From contig CALNXK010000171.1 of NCBI GenBank assembly GCA_942486035.1, positions 175,001 to 239,000 on the forward strand: a stretch of 64,000 bases of DNA, given 5' to 3'. This stretch comes from Porites lobata (Eukaryota; Cnidaria; Anthozoa; Scleractinia; Poritidae). The notes under the pieces are model-generated. The model saw nothing but the letters and a program-made list of their open reading frames with translations. It searched no databases and had not been told where the DNA came from. Positions 30,601-41,336 of the stretch are shown here, piece by piece. The position numbers and the translations under genes are program-made. Position 1 is the stretch's first letter, and each line of letters opens with the position of its first letter.

Positions 30601-33600
30601 GCAAAACAATATTATTTCCTTTTTGTGTCCCACAGTTGCCCTTATGTAAAGAATAGTTGTGGTTAGAAAATAATATTCTTACTACAATTATTGGTTAGCG
30701 AGGTGTTGAGTTTTATGGTTCGCTTTCTTGTTCTTCTCAGTTTGTTGTCAGGTTGTTATTTTAAAACTGAACAGTAAAGGGTATACACAGTGATTTTGTT
30801 ACAAATAGTAGTTATGGTGAGTCCTGGGACTATTCTTGTAAAAAATTGTGAGTCCTAGTCCAGAACCTTTGAGTCCCTATTCAAAAGCCCTGGGTCTTCA
30901 TGTAACCACACTGTTAATCTAAAGACGGACTCCAAAACTCCGTATTACAGTCACTGAAAAAAAATAAATATATACCCCTTCTTTTGTCAAGCACAACAAA
31001 GACTAAAAGAAATATGCGCCGTTAAGCAACAGCTACAAGAACAGCCACAGAAATCACACAAACAGGATACTTCAGGTTGATCAAAATAATGATCTTTCAA
31101 CTTACGGAATGCATACCACAAATTATTTTGTGTCTTTGGGGATTTTTGTGGGTCAGGGACACAGGACGCAGAGGTAACAAGATCACTGTATACAGTGAAG
31201 TGAAATCTATGTGTTAACCTTTTTAGACCTAAGAGTGACCAACATCAAGTTTCTCCTAACTATATCAAATACATGTACATGATCAAGGCTGGGTTGTAAG
31301 AATTAATAAAATCATCACTATTTTTAGAACTTGCTTTGATCTTAAAACAAATTTTCTCAACTAGTTTTTCAAGGAAATGTATGGAGATCAGAGTGGATAA
31401 TTTGTTTGTTACTTGATATTGGGACTTAAAGGTTAAGTTGATTGAAGAGTCCATACTTTTGCAGAAAGTTACAAAAAGAAAGCAACACCCAGAGCTCAGC
31501 AAGTGGACAATCTTGGTGCTTTAGGATGTGGCCAGTGTGAGAGGACAAAAGCTACTCTGGTAGGGTTACACTGTATTTCTACTCTGTTTACATGCACTTA
31601 AAGGGTTGTTGTTGTTTTTTTGTTGTGTGTTTGTTTGTTTGTTTGTTTTTTACATCACTGTGCATTAATTTGTTAAAAACCAACTCCAGATCTGCCTTTT
31701 GAATCTCAGTAAATACGTCATTATTCCAATATGCATGGTGGCTAAAACCAACATTTTGTGGTGCCAGTAATGGTTCCCCACAAAATGACGTCTGAGAAAC
31801 GAGATCTGGGCGGGGCAGTGCTCCTGATTGGTTAGAAGCACTACCCAGTGACACCTCATCAATATGGAATTTCTTCACTTGTTTCTCAGACATCATTTTG
31901 TTGGGAAAACTAGTGGTGTCACAAAATGTCAGTTATCTTCTAATCTTAGACTAAGTTATTGGGAGACATTTGCAAATGTCACAAGCTATCAACAGAGAAA
32001 AACATCTGGGTTCTTGACAGGATTCTGAGACTGAAAACCAGCCTTTAGGCAATACTCACAGTTACAGTAACATTGCATCTTGTTGTCTCCAGGTCTGTGT
32101 GGATTGTTCTGAAAAATACTGTGTGAGTTGCTTCATGTCTTTTCATCAAAAGGGAGCACTGAAGAAGCACACGACGCAAACAGTTGAACAGGTGTGTCTT
32201 GTATCAATAACTGCGCTTAAGTGCTTTTCTGTGTTTCATTTTGCTCGTAGTAGAAGGTTGCAAAACTTTGTATGTTTATAGACTTAATACCTTTTACTGA
32301 TTTTGCCACTAACGTCAAATGTTTTTGTTTCATAGTATGAGGCAGAACAACTTGAGAAAAAGGAAATCAAGAGTTCCATTCCTGCTAAACAAGAAATATC
32401 ACCTCGAAAGCAAGTCTCCAGGTATGATGGTAACTTTTTTAGTGACGAGTTTGTTTCAATTGAACGTTTTTTGATGCAACCGGTTTTTCATGAGATGCAA
32501 AGTTAAAAGCTCAGTCTCACTATTAATGTTTTTTTCAGGGTGACCAGCCACGCTCAACCAAAATCTCCACAGGTATGAAAGCTTGCAGTTCTTTCACAAG
32601 TGATTTGTTAGGTCAATCATCAAATTGTTTCCTAGTAATACGGCAACTGGACATTCAGATTTACTTAAATCCATCCACGACCTTCGACAAATTTGCGAGA
32701 CACTTCTTGTCCCATCTCCCCTTTCACAAAAGTGAAAATCGTTTGTCCTTTGCAAAAGTATGCCTTTAAATGTTACTGCAATGGAGGGATGGGGTTATAC
32801 TGTCTACACTAAGAAATGTCCAAATGATACTTGTGTGAGTTTGTTGTTTAACCCTTTAAGTCCCAGTATCCACATACAAATTCTCCAAACTGATCTCTAT
32901 ATATTTCCTTCAAGAATGAGTCGAGAGAATTAATTTTTTTTGATAAAAGATCAAAGCATTTTCTCTTTGGTGATCATTTTATTAATTCTCATAACCTAAT
33001 CTCTTGACAATGTATGTATTGTTAGGAGAAAATTGATGTTGGTCACCATTGGGACTTAATGGGTTAACAGTACAAATTCAAAGGTGGTGTAACAACCTTT
33101 GACATGGTAGTTTACAAGTTTTACATCTTCTTCTTTCCACCTTGATTCCTTTTTTGTAGTTGAGTGATTCTTCAGCACATCAAGGTGGATCCCTCTTGCA
33201 GGGTTCTTATGATGAAGAAGCTAGTGCACAATCTTTTGCACAGGCTCTCATGGAATGGAGAAGCGCTGGTAAAACAGAGAAGATGTGGACAAACCCAAGT
33301 GTACCCAGAGGTATTTAAACATTACAATCTATCGCCTATAGGTTATCTAAATTAACGATGTAAATTTATCAAAATTAAGTTGCTTTTTTGGTTTGTGTTT
33401 CTTGTCTTTATGAAAAGACTAGAGAGTCGTTAATTTTTCTTTTTTCATTTTTATTCTAATTGATATTTAAGATCGGACTTGAAATTGAAAGACGCGCAAA
33501 AGAGAGGGGACGTCGATGTTCCCCTCCCCCCCTCCCTCGTGCACCCTTTGCGTTCTCGCTTGTCCGATTATTTCCAGTTTTCCCCAGGCTCCTTTTCGAG

Positions 33601-35213
33601 TAGCCGCCTCGCAAGTTAGTACAGGTGAACGCTGTGGTCCTAATACTTTCATTGTATTTACAGGCACCTCGTGTGAAACAAGCACCACGCCCGAGGTTCC
33701 CAAAACACAGGAGATTAAACTAAATTTTGGCCCCAACAAGTCTCTGAGCTATCTTGACCGTATGATGCTGAAAAAGCACCAAAGTAATCCAAACTTCATC
33801 TCTCGGCAAACTCCCTTGAAAGATTTTCAAGGCAATAGCAAAGACCCAAAGTCAGACGGCAGCCCACAGAGAGAAATGGAAGTCGAAAACCAACTAGGCA
33901 CGAACTACCGTGAGATTTTTCAGAGTTTGGGTGCATTAAACAAGAAAAATGCGCGAGAAAACGGAGTGGCAAGTGTTGCTGCATCCAGAGGAGTGATAGC
34001 GATTGAGGAGATCACCGATGATGAATTAAGCGCAGAGGAAACAACTGCTTGTATTGTTGACGAACAAGATTCTCATCCTCACCCCCAGTCCCAAAGTAGA
34101 CCTGTGTCACGGTCTGGGAGAGTCAGTATTACGTGCATGACCCCCAGGGGAAATTTCGAAGCTGATAGCGATGCGTTGGTGTTACAAGATGTTTCACCTG
34201 TATCTTCTGTCAGCCCTTCCTTGGAACAGACATCGCCCTTTTCAAGGCTTGGTGTCAGAGGGGCTAATTCTCGAACGGGACAGAACATAGCGAAACACTC
34301 CCAAATCAAGCAGCAGAGCGATGGATCATCGGCAAGAGTATGGAGTCCACAGCCAAGCCATATTGGTCTCTCCGAGTTTTTCCTCGCCGGTGTAAAGGAC
34401 GGATCACCCTCTAACTCTCGTGAGAGGGTGTCTACAATTAGCTCGTCACAAATTAAACCCGATAATTTAAGCCAGACACTATTAGCACGTAATGTGTGGA
34501 AACCACAGGAGAGTTTTCTCGAAAATGAGGTCAGTCAGCAAAGAGGCGCGGAGGAAGTTAATACCACTGGCAGTGAAGTACGTCCGCAAAGCCCACGCCC
34601 TATTATTCCTCTTTTACGTGAGCCAACTTTATCAGCTAAAAGCCGCGACAGACCTGACTCTAAATCCTCCACAATAGCCATGCCTGTTGGAACTGACATC
34701 GTGTATGATGCTCAGATTCACGACTTCGGAATTGTGGATTTCCTAAAGACGCAGCCACCAAATGGCTTCGAAGATTACAGCCTGGTGCACCGCGTTTCAA
34801 CCGTTTCAGAGCTGACACTTAGTCCAAACCCGCCAGTGTTTCACTGGTCTGATGACAGCGATGATGACTTCTTAGAACAGCTCTGTTCCCGAGTCACTCA
34901 GGATGAGCTGCGAGCGGACCAAGACGAGGCTGACCGTGCGACCTTGACTAACCTTGCCTGGGAACTAGCCTCGACTACAGGCAGGTTGACTCAGTGTGAG
35001 TTGGATGAGGATGAGGAAGAGACCGGGGATAAGAAAGCAGGTAGTGAAGATGAATTTGATGAGGATAGCATTGAGAATAATGACCTGGGATCGGGATTGA
35101 GCTCCAGTGAGGAAGATACACCCATTGACAGTTACAGTGCGAATGCAAACAGAACCAGAGGCGATGATGATGAAACTGCTTTGGCCGAAGCGGAAGTTCA
35201 TGCTTTGAAGTGA
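27694..35213 (+). CDS. ZBBX: ZBBX-like B-box zinc-finger protein
   Basis: Eleven coding exons (27694-27731, 28870-28986, 30179-30275, 30539-30578, 30992-31075, 31465-31559, 32093-32191, 32336-32421, 32539-32572, 33160-33310, 33664-35213) join in phase to 796 residues, near the size I recall for vertebrate ZBBX. Residues 1-55 form a charged coiled-coil segment (TKKMEERIRALKEQMFKEKE). A B-box zinc finger spans about 147-183: CGQC, then CVDC, then YCVSCF, with HQKGALKKH. A segment SFAQALMEWRSAGK follows near 248, a motif typical of the family. The large last exon is low-complexity and acidic at its C-terminus (DEDEEETGDKKAGSEDEFDE). ZBBX expression is associated with motile-ciliated cells in vertebrates; its biochemical role is unclear. 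Introns hold three copies of one MITE family. A possible poly(A) signal is at 36330-36335, inside a MITE. Confidence 0.9.
28338..28830. mobile_element. MITE with AAATCCAGA/TCTGGATTT ends
   Basis: TTTTGAAATCCAGAATTTGA at the left is mirrored by CAAAATCTGGATTTCAAAAT at the right, with further inner inverted pairs (AAGGATTTGAAAAAAAACTG and CAGTTTTGTAAATCCTTTTT). It ends just before ZBBX exon 2. Confidence 0.7.
29343..29570. mobile_element. MITE, TTAACCCTTTAAGTCCC family, copy 1
   Basis: It begins TTTAAACCCTTTAAGTCC with a GTCAGCATCGAATTTCTCCT segment and ends TTGGGGTTTAAAGAGTTAAA. It is in a ZBBX intron. Related copies are at 31216-31437 and 32868-33066. Confidence 0.65.
31216..31437. mobile_element. 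MITE, TTAACCCTTTAAGTCCC family, copy 2
   Basis: It begins TTAACCTTTTTAGACCTAAG, shares GACCAACATCAAGTTTCTCC with the other copies, and ends ATATTGGGACTTAAAGGTTAA. ZBBX intron, 28 bp before exon 6. Confidence 0.7.
31700..31935. mobile_element. MITE, AAACCAACATTTTGTGGTG family, copy 1
   Basis: Shared motifs are CAGATCTGGG/AGATCTGGGCGGG, GTAGTGCTTCT, CTTGTTTCTCAGACATCATT and CACAAAATGTCAG. A second copy is at about 40835-41062 in the EPSTI1-like gene. Left and right ends are imperfect inverted repeats. Confidence 0.65.
32868..33066. mobile_element. MITE, TTAACCCTTTAAGTCCC family, copy 3
   Basis: The ends are TTTAACCCTTTAAGTCCCAG and CATTGGGACTTAATGGGTTAA. The interior has ATTCTCCAAACTGATCTCTA. 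ZBBX intron, 93 bp before the next exon. Confidence 0.8.
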
Positions 35214-35267
35214 ATGTGAAATATTCTTATGCGATGATTCGAGATTTAGTTCAATATCTTTTGGGGA

Positions 35268-35488
35268 AAGGTATCTATGCCGGAATGCCGAAGAAGCCTA
35301 CATGACAGGTCCAATTTGTTATGATCATAAAGATGGGCACACTGGACGTAGTTTCACTGGTATTTTCCATAGTTGGTTTCTCAGGCTCATTTTCTTGGTA
35401 TGGCGAAGAAACCTGCATGACAGGTCGAATTTGTCATTAGGTTGAAGACGGGAACACTGGACTTAGTTTCACTGGTATTTTCCACAAT
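35268..35488. repeat. Diverged direct repeat, two units of about 110 bp
   Basis: GCCGAAGAAGCCTACATGAC at 35287 recurs as GGCGAAGAAACCTGCATGAC at 35402, and both units end AGTTTCACTGGTATTTTCCA. It lies just after the ZBBX stop codon, in the probable 3' UTR. Confidence 0.8.
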
Positions 35489-36311
35489 ATGAGTGGATAG
35501 CAGACAAGGTCTTGGCAACGCCAATGAGAAAAACCCCCTTTGAATAGGTGCAAACTCCGCTCCAACAAACAGAATTGCGGCCATGCTGCAAGATCATGAG
35601 AGTGAAATAAAATTGAGCATTGAACGCCCTTATCACCCTTAAAACCTCACGCGTTGGCAAACAAGTAAAATCAACATTCTTGACAGTTAACAGTTATATT
35701 ATCGTTAACGTTAGAGAGATAAGGTTGCTCCTACAGACAAGTGGCGATCTCTTTGTTTTCTGCGTTTAAGATCTTAAATAGACAGTTGACTCGCAGTCTA
35801 TGTCGACGAATGCAAAAGTAAATTGCAGTTCTCGATATGCTAAGGTTTACATTGTCGATAACGGCGAGTAGCTCCAAAACTTGGACTGGGTGGTACATTA
35901 GTAATGTGCTTTTCCAGGAGGGGGTAGCTGTTTTCCAGTGCTGCGGAAGAACGAACCCTGTTCAATACGCGTGACGAACGTGCTTATACGCTAACACGGT
36001 CGCTGAATGAAGCTAATATATACCAACAAATGATATTCCAGTTTTATCTAGTGATTATTCTTGTCTACTACTTTATATATATATATAGTATCTAGTGAAG
36101 TATTTAGGAGCGGTCATTCGGTATTATATTTATAGAAGATACGTTAAAAAAAATTTGGAGGTGAAAGAGCAAACGATTAAAGATTGTTTATCCAGCTTAG
36201 TGCATCTTATCATTGGTTGCTTATTTTTGCCGACGCATATTGTGTAACTTTTAGTTCTGTGGTTGAAATCCTATTTACTATTAGCGAATCCCCCATAATA
36301 CACTCTGTTTG

Positions 36312-36420
36312 CCCGCCACATTTTGCATAAATAAACTATTGTTTCAAATTAATGCTCTTGGGAATATACAGTCCTCCCAGGAGCATTTGAAAACAATAAT
36401 TTATGCAAAATTCGGGGGGG
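36312..36420. mobile_element. Palindromic MITE carrying an AATAAA signal
   Basis: TTTTGCATAAATAAACTATT and AATGCTCTTGGGA on the left are mirrored by TCCCAGGAGCATTTG and AATAATTTATGCAAAA on the right. An AATAAA at 36330-36335 may serve the ZBBX transcript. Confidence 0.75.
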
Positions 36421-36710
36421 ATGGGGCGGGGGTGAGGAAACAAATAAAGTGAATTTTAGGGATTTAAGAATAGAGAATTTTGTGACCATTGGAATGAATT
36501 CTTTTCAGCAGCAGTGCTTTTGCGTGTCACGATAGGATTGAGATCACTATTCATTGTTTCACTATTTTCCTCAAATAAATAATTAATTAGGCCCTTCCCA
36601 CATACCAGTGAACAATGTCATCAAATAAGGTTGACAGAATACAGTGATTTGTAAAACAATGTTCACTTAAGCTTAGCCTGCTTACAGACGCCCCCTTCCC
36701 CAATTTTAGG

Positions 36711-36852
36711 TTGATTTAGCAACAGGATGGGAACGTCGGTTGACTACGGGAAACAGCGCGGAAAGGACACGACTTCCGGTGCCCAATTTGTTGCTCTGCC
36801 ATTTCTCAAGCCGTCATCAACTGACGATCCCGTTCTGTTGCTAAATCAGCCT
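36711..36852. mobile_element. MITE, GGCTGATTTAGCAACAGAAC ends, copy 2
   Basis: The same family as 23991-24129, with shared ACTTCCGGTGCCCAATTTG and CCCGTTCTGTTGCTAAATCA. It lies upstream of the EPSTI1-like gene. Confidence 0.9.
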
Positions 36853-37378
36853 TTTGTGCTAGGGGAGGGGATGTCTGAGCTCACAACCTAAGATGATCAA
36901 ACATGTTTTAACAATATGCCATCACCGAGTTGCCCCAGGCTATTGATATGAAAATCATTTTTTGGTCCCACGCAAAACTCACTTTTACACTTAGCTTCGT
37001 TTTGAAAGTGAAAGCTTTTGGAGCTCGGACATGCCGGCCGGCCCGGCCTCACTTCTCGCTCTCACCTCTTTCGTTGGCTACCACGAAGTTACCCAAGAAA
37101 CTGGTAAAATTCGTCCCCCAAAACAGTCCCATAGTAAATCTTTATAATCTCATGGACATTGAATTAATAGCAACTTCCATTTTCAGAGTCACTTCCGCTT
37201 CCGCTTCCGGTGCTCGCTTCGGGGGATGGCGGGAATTTCCCCGAAAGATGCAGTTGTTTATCACATTTTCTCGGAAAATCCGAAGGTTTCTGAGACTTAC
37301 ATTTTGCTCCTTGTTCTTCAAGATTTAGTTTTTTAAAAGAGATAGGAAAAACGGATGTAAATAAAGTTCCAGTCAGCC

Positions 37379-40300
37379 ATGAGTTATCCTAGTCATTCCA
37401 GAACATACAGAAATTCGCAAGGAGCTGATATCCGACGGCAAGGAATGAGATCAGGAGGCTATGAGTCGTACAACGATGGAAGCGAAATATCGAAGGAACT
37501 GGATCAAACTGGGCAACAAGCAAATGACGAAACTTCATCCAGACAGCAAAGGTATTACGCTTAATTTAAGCACAGGCTGATGATATTTGTATCTGAGAAA
37601 CCTTTCTTCCTGTTCTCCCTGTAACTAAGATCCGAATTTCAAAGTGCCTTGCCGTGTATGGCAGTCGAAATTTTCTCGTATCGGTGATTGCATAAATACA
37701 AACGTCCATATTCCTCGTCTTCTTCCCCCAATCGCTACCCTTTTTCGCATAACCTACCCGAAAGCGAAGAAAATTAGACTGCCGGACACCGAGTATTTTG
37801 AAAATTCTGTCTGGCTGAGATGCCAGATATAAGCTTATGAATAACTGAAAAAAAATTCGTTTTATTTGTGCTCGTAGAAATGTCGGCTTTACGATGTTTA
37901 GACCAAACGAAAGGAAGAGGGCACAAATGGAGCAAGGTATTGAAAGTTAACTTTTAAAAAAGCCTTTGAAACCTTGAAATATTGAAGCTACGGAAGATTC
38001 AGTTCCCAGCTTGGGGGTGGGGGCGGGGGTGAGGGCTGAAGAAATGCACAAGCCATGATACTCTTAAAAAGATGGCCTTCTTTGTAAAATTTTAGATAAT
38101 TCTTTATCATGTAATAATTTTACATAATTCTTCACTTAGTGGCCAAAAAGGAGATGGAAGAAGCAGATGCTCGCCGTGAAGCTAGACGATTACAGTATGT
38201 TCATGAAAGACCCAGCAGAGTGGGTGGTGCTGGAAATTATCGTACGGCTGTAATGCAGAAACAAAAGGCCGTCAAAGCTGCAAGTAGTGGACTGGAAATG
38301 CAGGTGAATTGTTTTGGTAATCAGCTCCCAATGTCCAACCAGTCATTTAAATTCAAGTTCAAATTCAATTTATTTCACCCAAATGACTAGTTCTAAGTTA
38401 CAGTCTTTATAGGGGCTGATTTCCCTAAAAAAGGGATCTTTGTGACACGCCCCGCTCCTACATTTTCAAGAGTACCCTCTCTCCCCTCTCTCTATCCTGC
38501 AAGCAAGCTCTGCACTCCCTGCAGGCAAATACTTCATGGCTGAATGCCAGATACACGACAAGCCCACAATGCCTTGCAGCAATGCCCTTGCAGCTTCACT
38601 GTTTATTCAAGTATTCTCACATGACTTGCTTTACTCCCCTTTTAAAATGGAGAGCTTGCTTGCCGGCTAGGTACTCCTGTCAATTTAGCATTGGGTTGTG
38701 CGGTAAAGATTCATATTTTACAGGAAAAGATCCCTGCTCCTTCCCCCCTCCTCCACCTGGATCACTACTACCCTCTCAACAAAGAACTGTCTTAAACCTC
38801 CCATTTTGGGATTCAACACTGCTTATTTACATCCCTTTTCAGACCCTGTCCAAGTGACCACAGTTAAGTTTCACCTATGGGTGAGAGTGTGTGTTTTCTC
38901 TCCATTCCTGCTAAAAATAACTGCTTTCTGTTGTAGAAAAAGCGTGAAAAGTGGCAAAGAGAAAAGAGAGAAGCTGAGGAGAGAGAAAACAGAGAAAGGA
39001 AAGCAAAAGCAAGAGAGCAGGTCAGTGTGTAAGGCATTTTCCTGTTATAAGGTGATGCCTCTTGTTGCCCCAAACTTGATTGCTGCCTAAAAGCGAGGCC
39101 CTGTTAGTATAAATTTCCGACAAGCGACGTGGCCTTGAAACAGCGACATAGGACAGCCGAAATGGCAAGAAACGACTCAAACACAGGTGAAACTGATATG
39201 GTGACAGAGAAAAGAGAAATGGTTTAATACTGACAGCAACATGGCTTCAACCTCAATACATGAAACAACAGGTTTTGAAATTCAGACTTGGGACATACAT
39301 AATCCCCAAGGAGAGCCGCAAAAGGTGAAATCACTTTACTTCATTAAAAATTGAGCTTTAAGCCAAAAGAAAAGAATGGCAAATGATTTTTTTAAAGAAA
39401 CGGTCCAGATAAGAACGATAGCAACAACAGCAACGAACACGTTGGAATGCAAAAAAGGTGGTTACTTTGCTGTTGTCTGTACTTAGTTCTGATTGGCTTA
39501 AACAGCAAAAGTTAACAAAACTTCATAAAGCAGTACACATATTCATCCTTACTTTCCAGCCATCTTCCATATAACAAAATCTGGTCTCAGTTTAAATAAC
39601 AAAGAAATCCTGTGTGGGGAACATGTAAAATTGTAAACTCTTCTTGGCTATTGTTTTCAACTCTTGTGATTGGTCAAAATCTTTTTACACAAAAAAACAT
39701 CCTTATTGCGTAAACGGCCTTCATGTTGGTTTATGCATTCTCTGTGTAAAAAGGAGAACATTCCTATGTGGGGAAAGCACCATTGCCGCATAACAAAAGA
39801 AATTCACGTTACCCGGATCATTACTTAAGTAACTGGTGGTTTTATCCTGATTGCTGGTTGTAATGCTTATGCCTGTGTCACCCTAGATTTGTTATTGTTT
39901 TCCTTCCATTGACCTGGACGCAGTGGGGCATCAAACTCTCAAATAACAACATCATAAGCCATAAGCACATAACTTTGATGAAATAAAATGTTCTTATTTT
40001 CAAAGGCTGAAAGGAATGAACTTCGCAGAGCTTTAAGGACCCAGGAAGCAGATGAAAGACATAAAGAGGCTCACAGACTGTAATTTAGTCTTTTTTGCTT
40101 GTGTGTTTGTTTGTTGGTGACAATTTATTTGACAGTGAAACCTTAAAGTGAAACCCTTATCAAAAGGGCACCTTGTATAAGCTCACACAAGCAACAGTGA
40201 GTCCCAAACTTTTCTTCTCATATTTTCTGCTAAAAATGACCGGTATTAAGAGGAATTGCCTCTATTGAATGAAAACTTGTTATAATCCTGTAGGAAACAG

Positions 40301-41336
40301 GTTACACCATACTTTGACTTTGAGTTACTGCAGGCACAAACTCAGCCTGAGAAACCAGCCAACATTTTGCAACCCTACTAGGGAGGTAGCCAGCTTCTCG
40401 ACTACAAGGCTGTCATCAAGAGGTGCGGACCAGGGATTTCCCCCAGCTACTATGAATGCGGCCCTTGGCTACTTTCATAGAAAAATAGAAGAAAAGTAGA
40501 ACCAAAAGAAACCCCTAGCTGTCTGATTCCCCGCGTACTTGTTATATTTACCCGCCAACTTAAGTGACAACCCTGCGACTAGTTATAGGCCTGGCTGACT
40601 TTCATTTCCTCATATCCTGAAAATTGCACGCCTGACTAGTATGCACTGACCTCACCAACACTTTGAGCTCTTACACTTTTTAGCTCACCCTCAACAACGC
40701 ATAATTTATTACAAGCGGTAGAGTGATCAAACCAAAAATTTTGTAGGCCCGGGCCTACAGGTCTATGGGCTGGCTATGCCCCTGCCTATATATTTTTTAG
40801 CAACTAATATAATTTGCAGTCTGTCTACTTTGAACTGGTTTCTCCATGAAATGACATTTAAGAATAGAGGGCCAAAATGCCATACTTATGACACATCACT
40901 ATGCAGATCTGGGTAGTGCTTCTGAAACACATTTCTTATGCAGCTTGACCCAGATCTGGGAAGTGACATGTCATCAGTATGGAATTTCGGTGCTTGTTTC
41001 TCAGACATCATTTCACAGGGAAACTATTGCAAAAACCTAGCAAACTGTCAGCTGTTTTGTCAGGCTAGCGCAAACCTCCATGAATTTTTTCCTTACAGGA
41101 AAAATCAAGATTTTCTTGACAGTTTGGAGCGAAGGGGGTGATACAATGGTGAGAAAAACACTTCTTAAAAAACTATTTCAGTGAGGTGTTGGAAAGTCAG
41201 TTCTGATTTTTTTTTCTAACATGTCATGCTGCTAAAATAATAAAATTATGTTTATTTCCATTTCCCTACACAGGTTACTGAAAAACTAAGCTGGAAGAAT
41301 AAAGTAGAAGAACTTTATGCAATTCCAAATTTGTAA
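37379..41336 (+). CDS. EPSTI1-like coiled-coil protein
   Basis: Exons 37379-37551, 37878-37936, 38140-38303, 38937-39020, 40006-40079, 41099-41148 and 41274-41336. The protein has a polar N-terminus, then GFTMFRPNERKRAQMEQVAK, RPSRVGGAGNYRTAVMQKQK, a long charged coiled coil (KKREKWQREKREAEERENRE) and NQDFLDSLERRG. Order and motifs (a PN-R start, RxGG, a QKQ segment, the late NxxFLDxL) fit the epithelial-stromal interaction 1 family as I recall it. Vertebrate EPSTI1 is interferon-inducible; the role here is unknown. Splicing is in phase through 41098. In exon 6 a run of five G (41134-41138) gives a TGA right after ERRG. With four G the frame continues DTMVTEKLSWKNKVEELYAI and ends at the TAA at 41336 (221 residues). 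Either the run is a sequencing or allelic indel, or the protein really ends at ERRG. A poly(A) signal is at 41473-41478. Confidence 0.75.
38430..38685. repeat. Repeat region in EPSTI1-like intron
   Basis: CCTGCAAGCAAGCTCTGCAC and GGAGAGCTTGCTTGCCGGCT form loose inverted ends like those of the MITEs at 13363 and 24165. No coding sequence is seen. Confidence 0.45.
40405..40575. mobile_element. MITE, GGGATTTCCCCC family, copy 2
   Basis: GGCTGTCATCAAGAGGTGCG, CAGGGATTTCCCCCAG, GGCTACTTTCATAG and AGTGACAACCCTGC align with 14590-14760. EPSTI1-like intron. Confidence 0.7.
40835..41062. mobile_element. MITE, AAACCAACATTTTGTGGTG family, copy 2
   Basis: CAGATCTGGGTAGTGCTTCT, CATCAGTATGGAATTTCGG and CTTGTTTCTCAGACATCATT align with 31700-31935. 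It ends near 41062, about 36 bp before EPSTI1-like exon 6. Confidence 0.65.

Noticed and set aside
33516..33663. Upstream extension of the large ZBBX exon frame
   Set aside because: Although open, a good acceptor (TTTACAG) ends at 33663, and phase and protein continuity fit a start at 33664.
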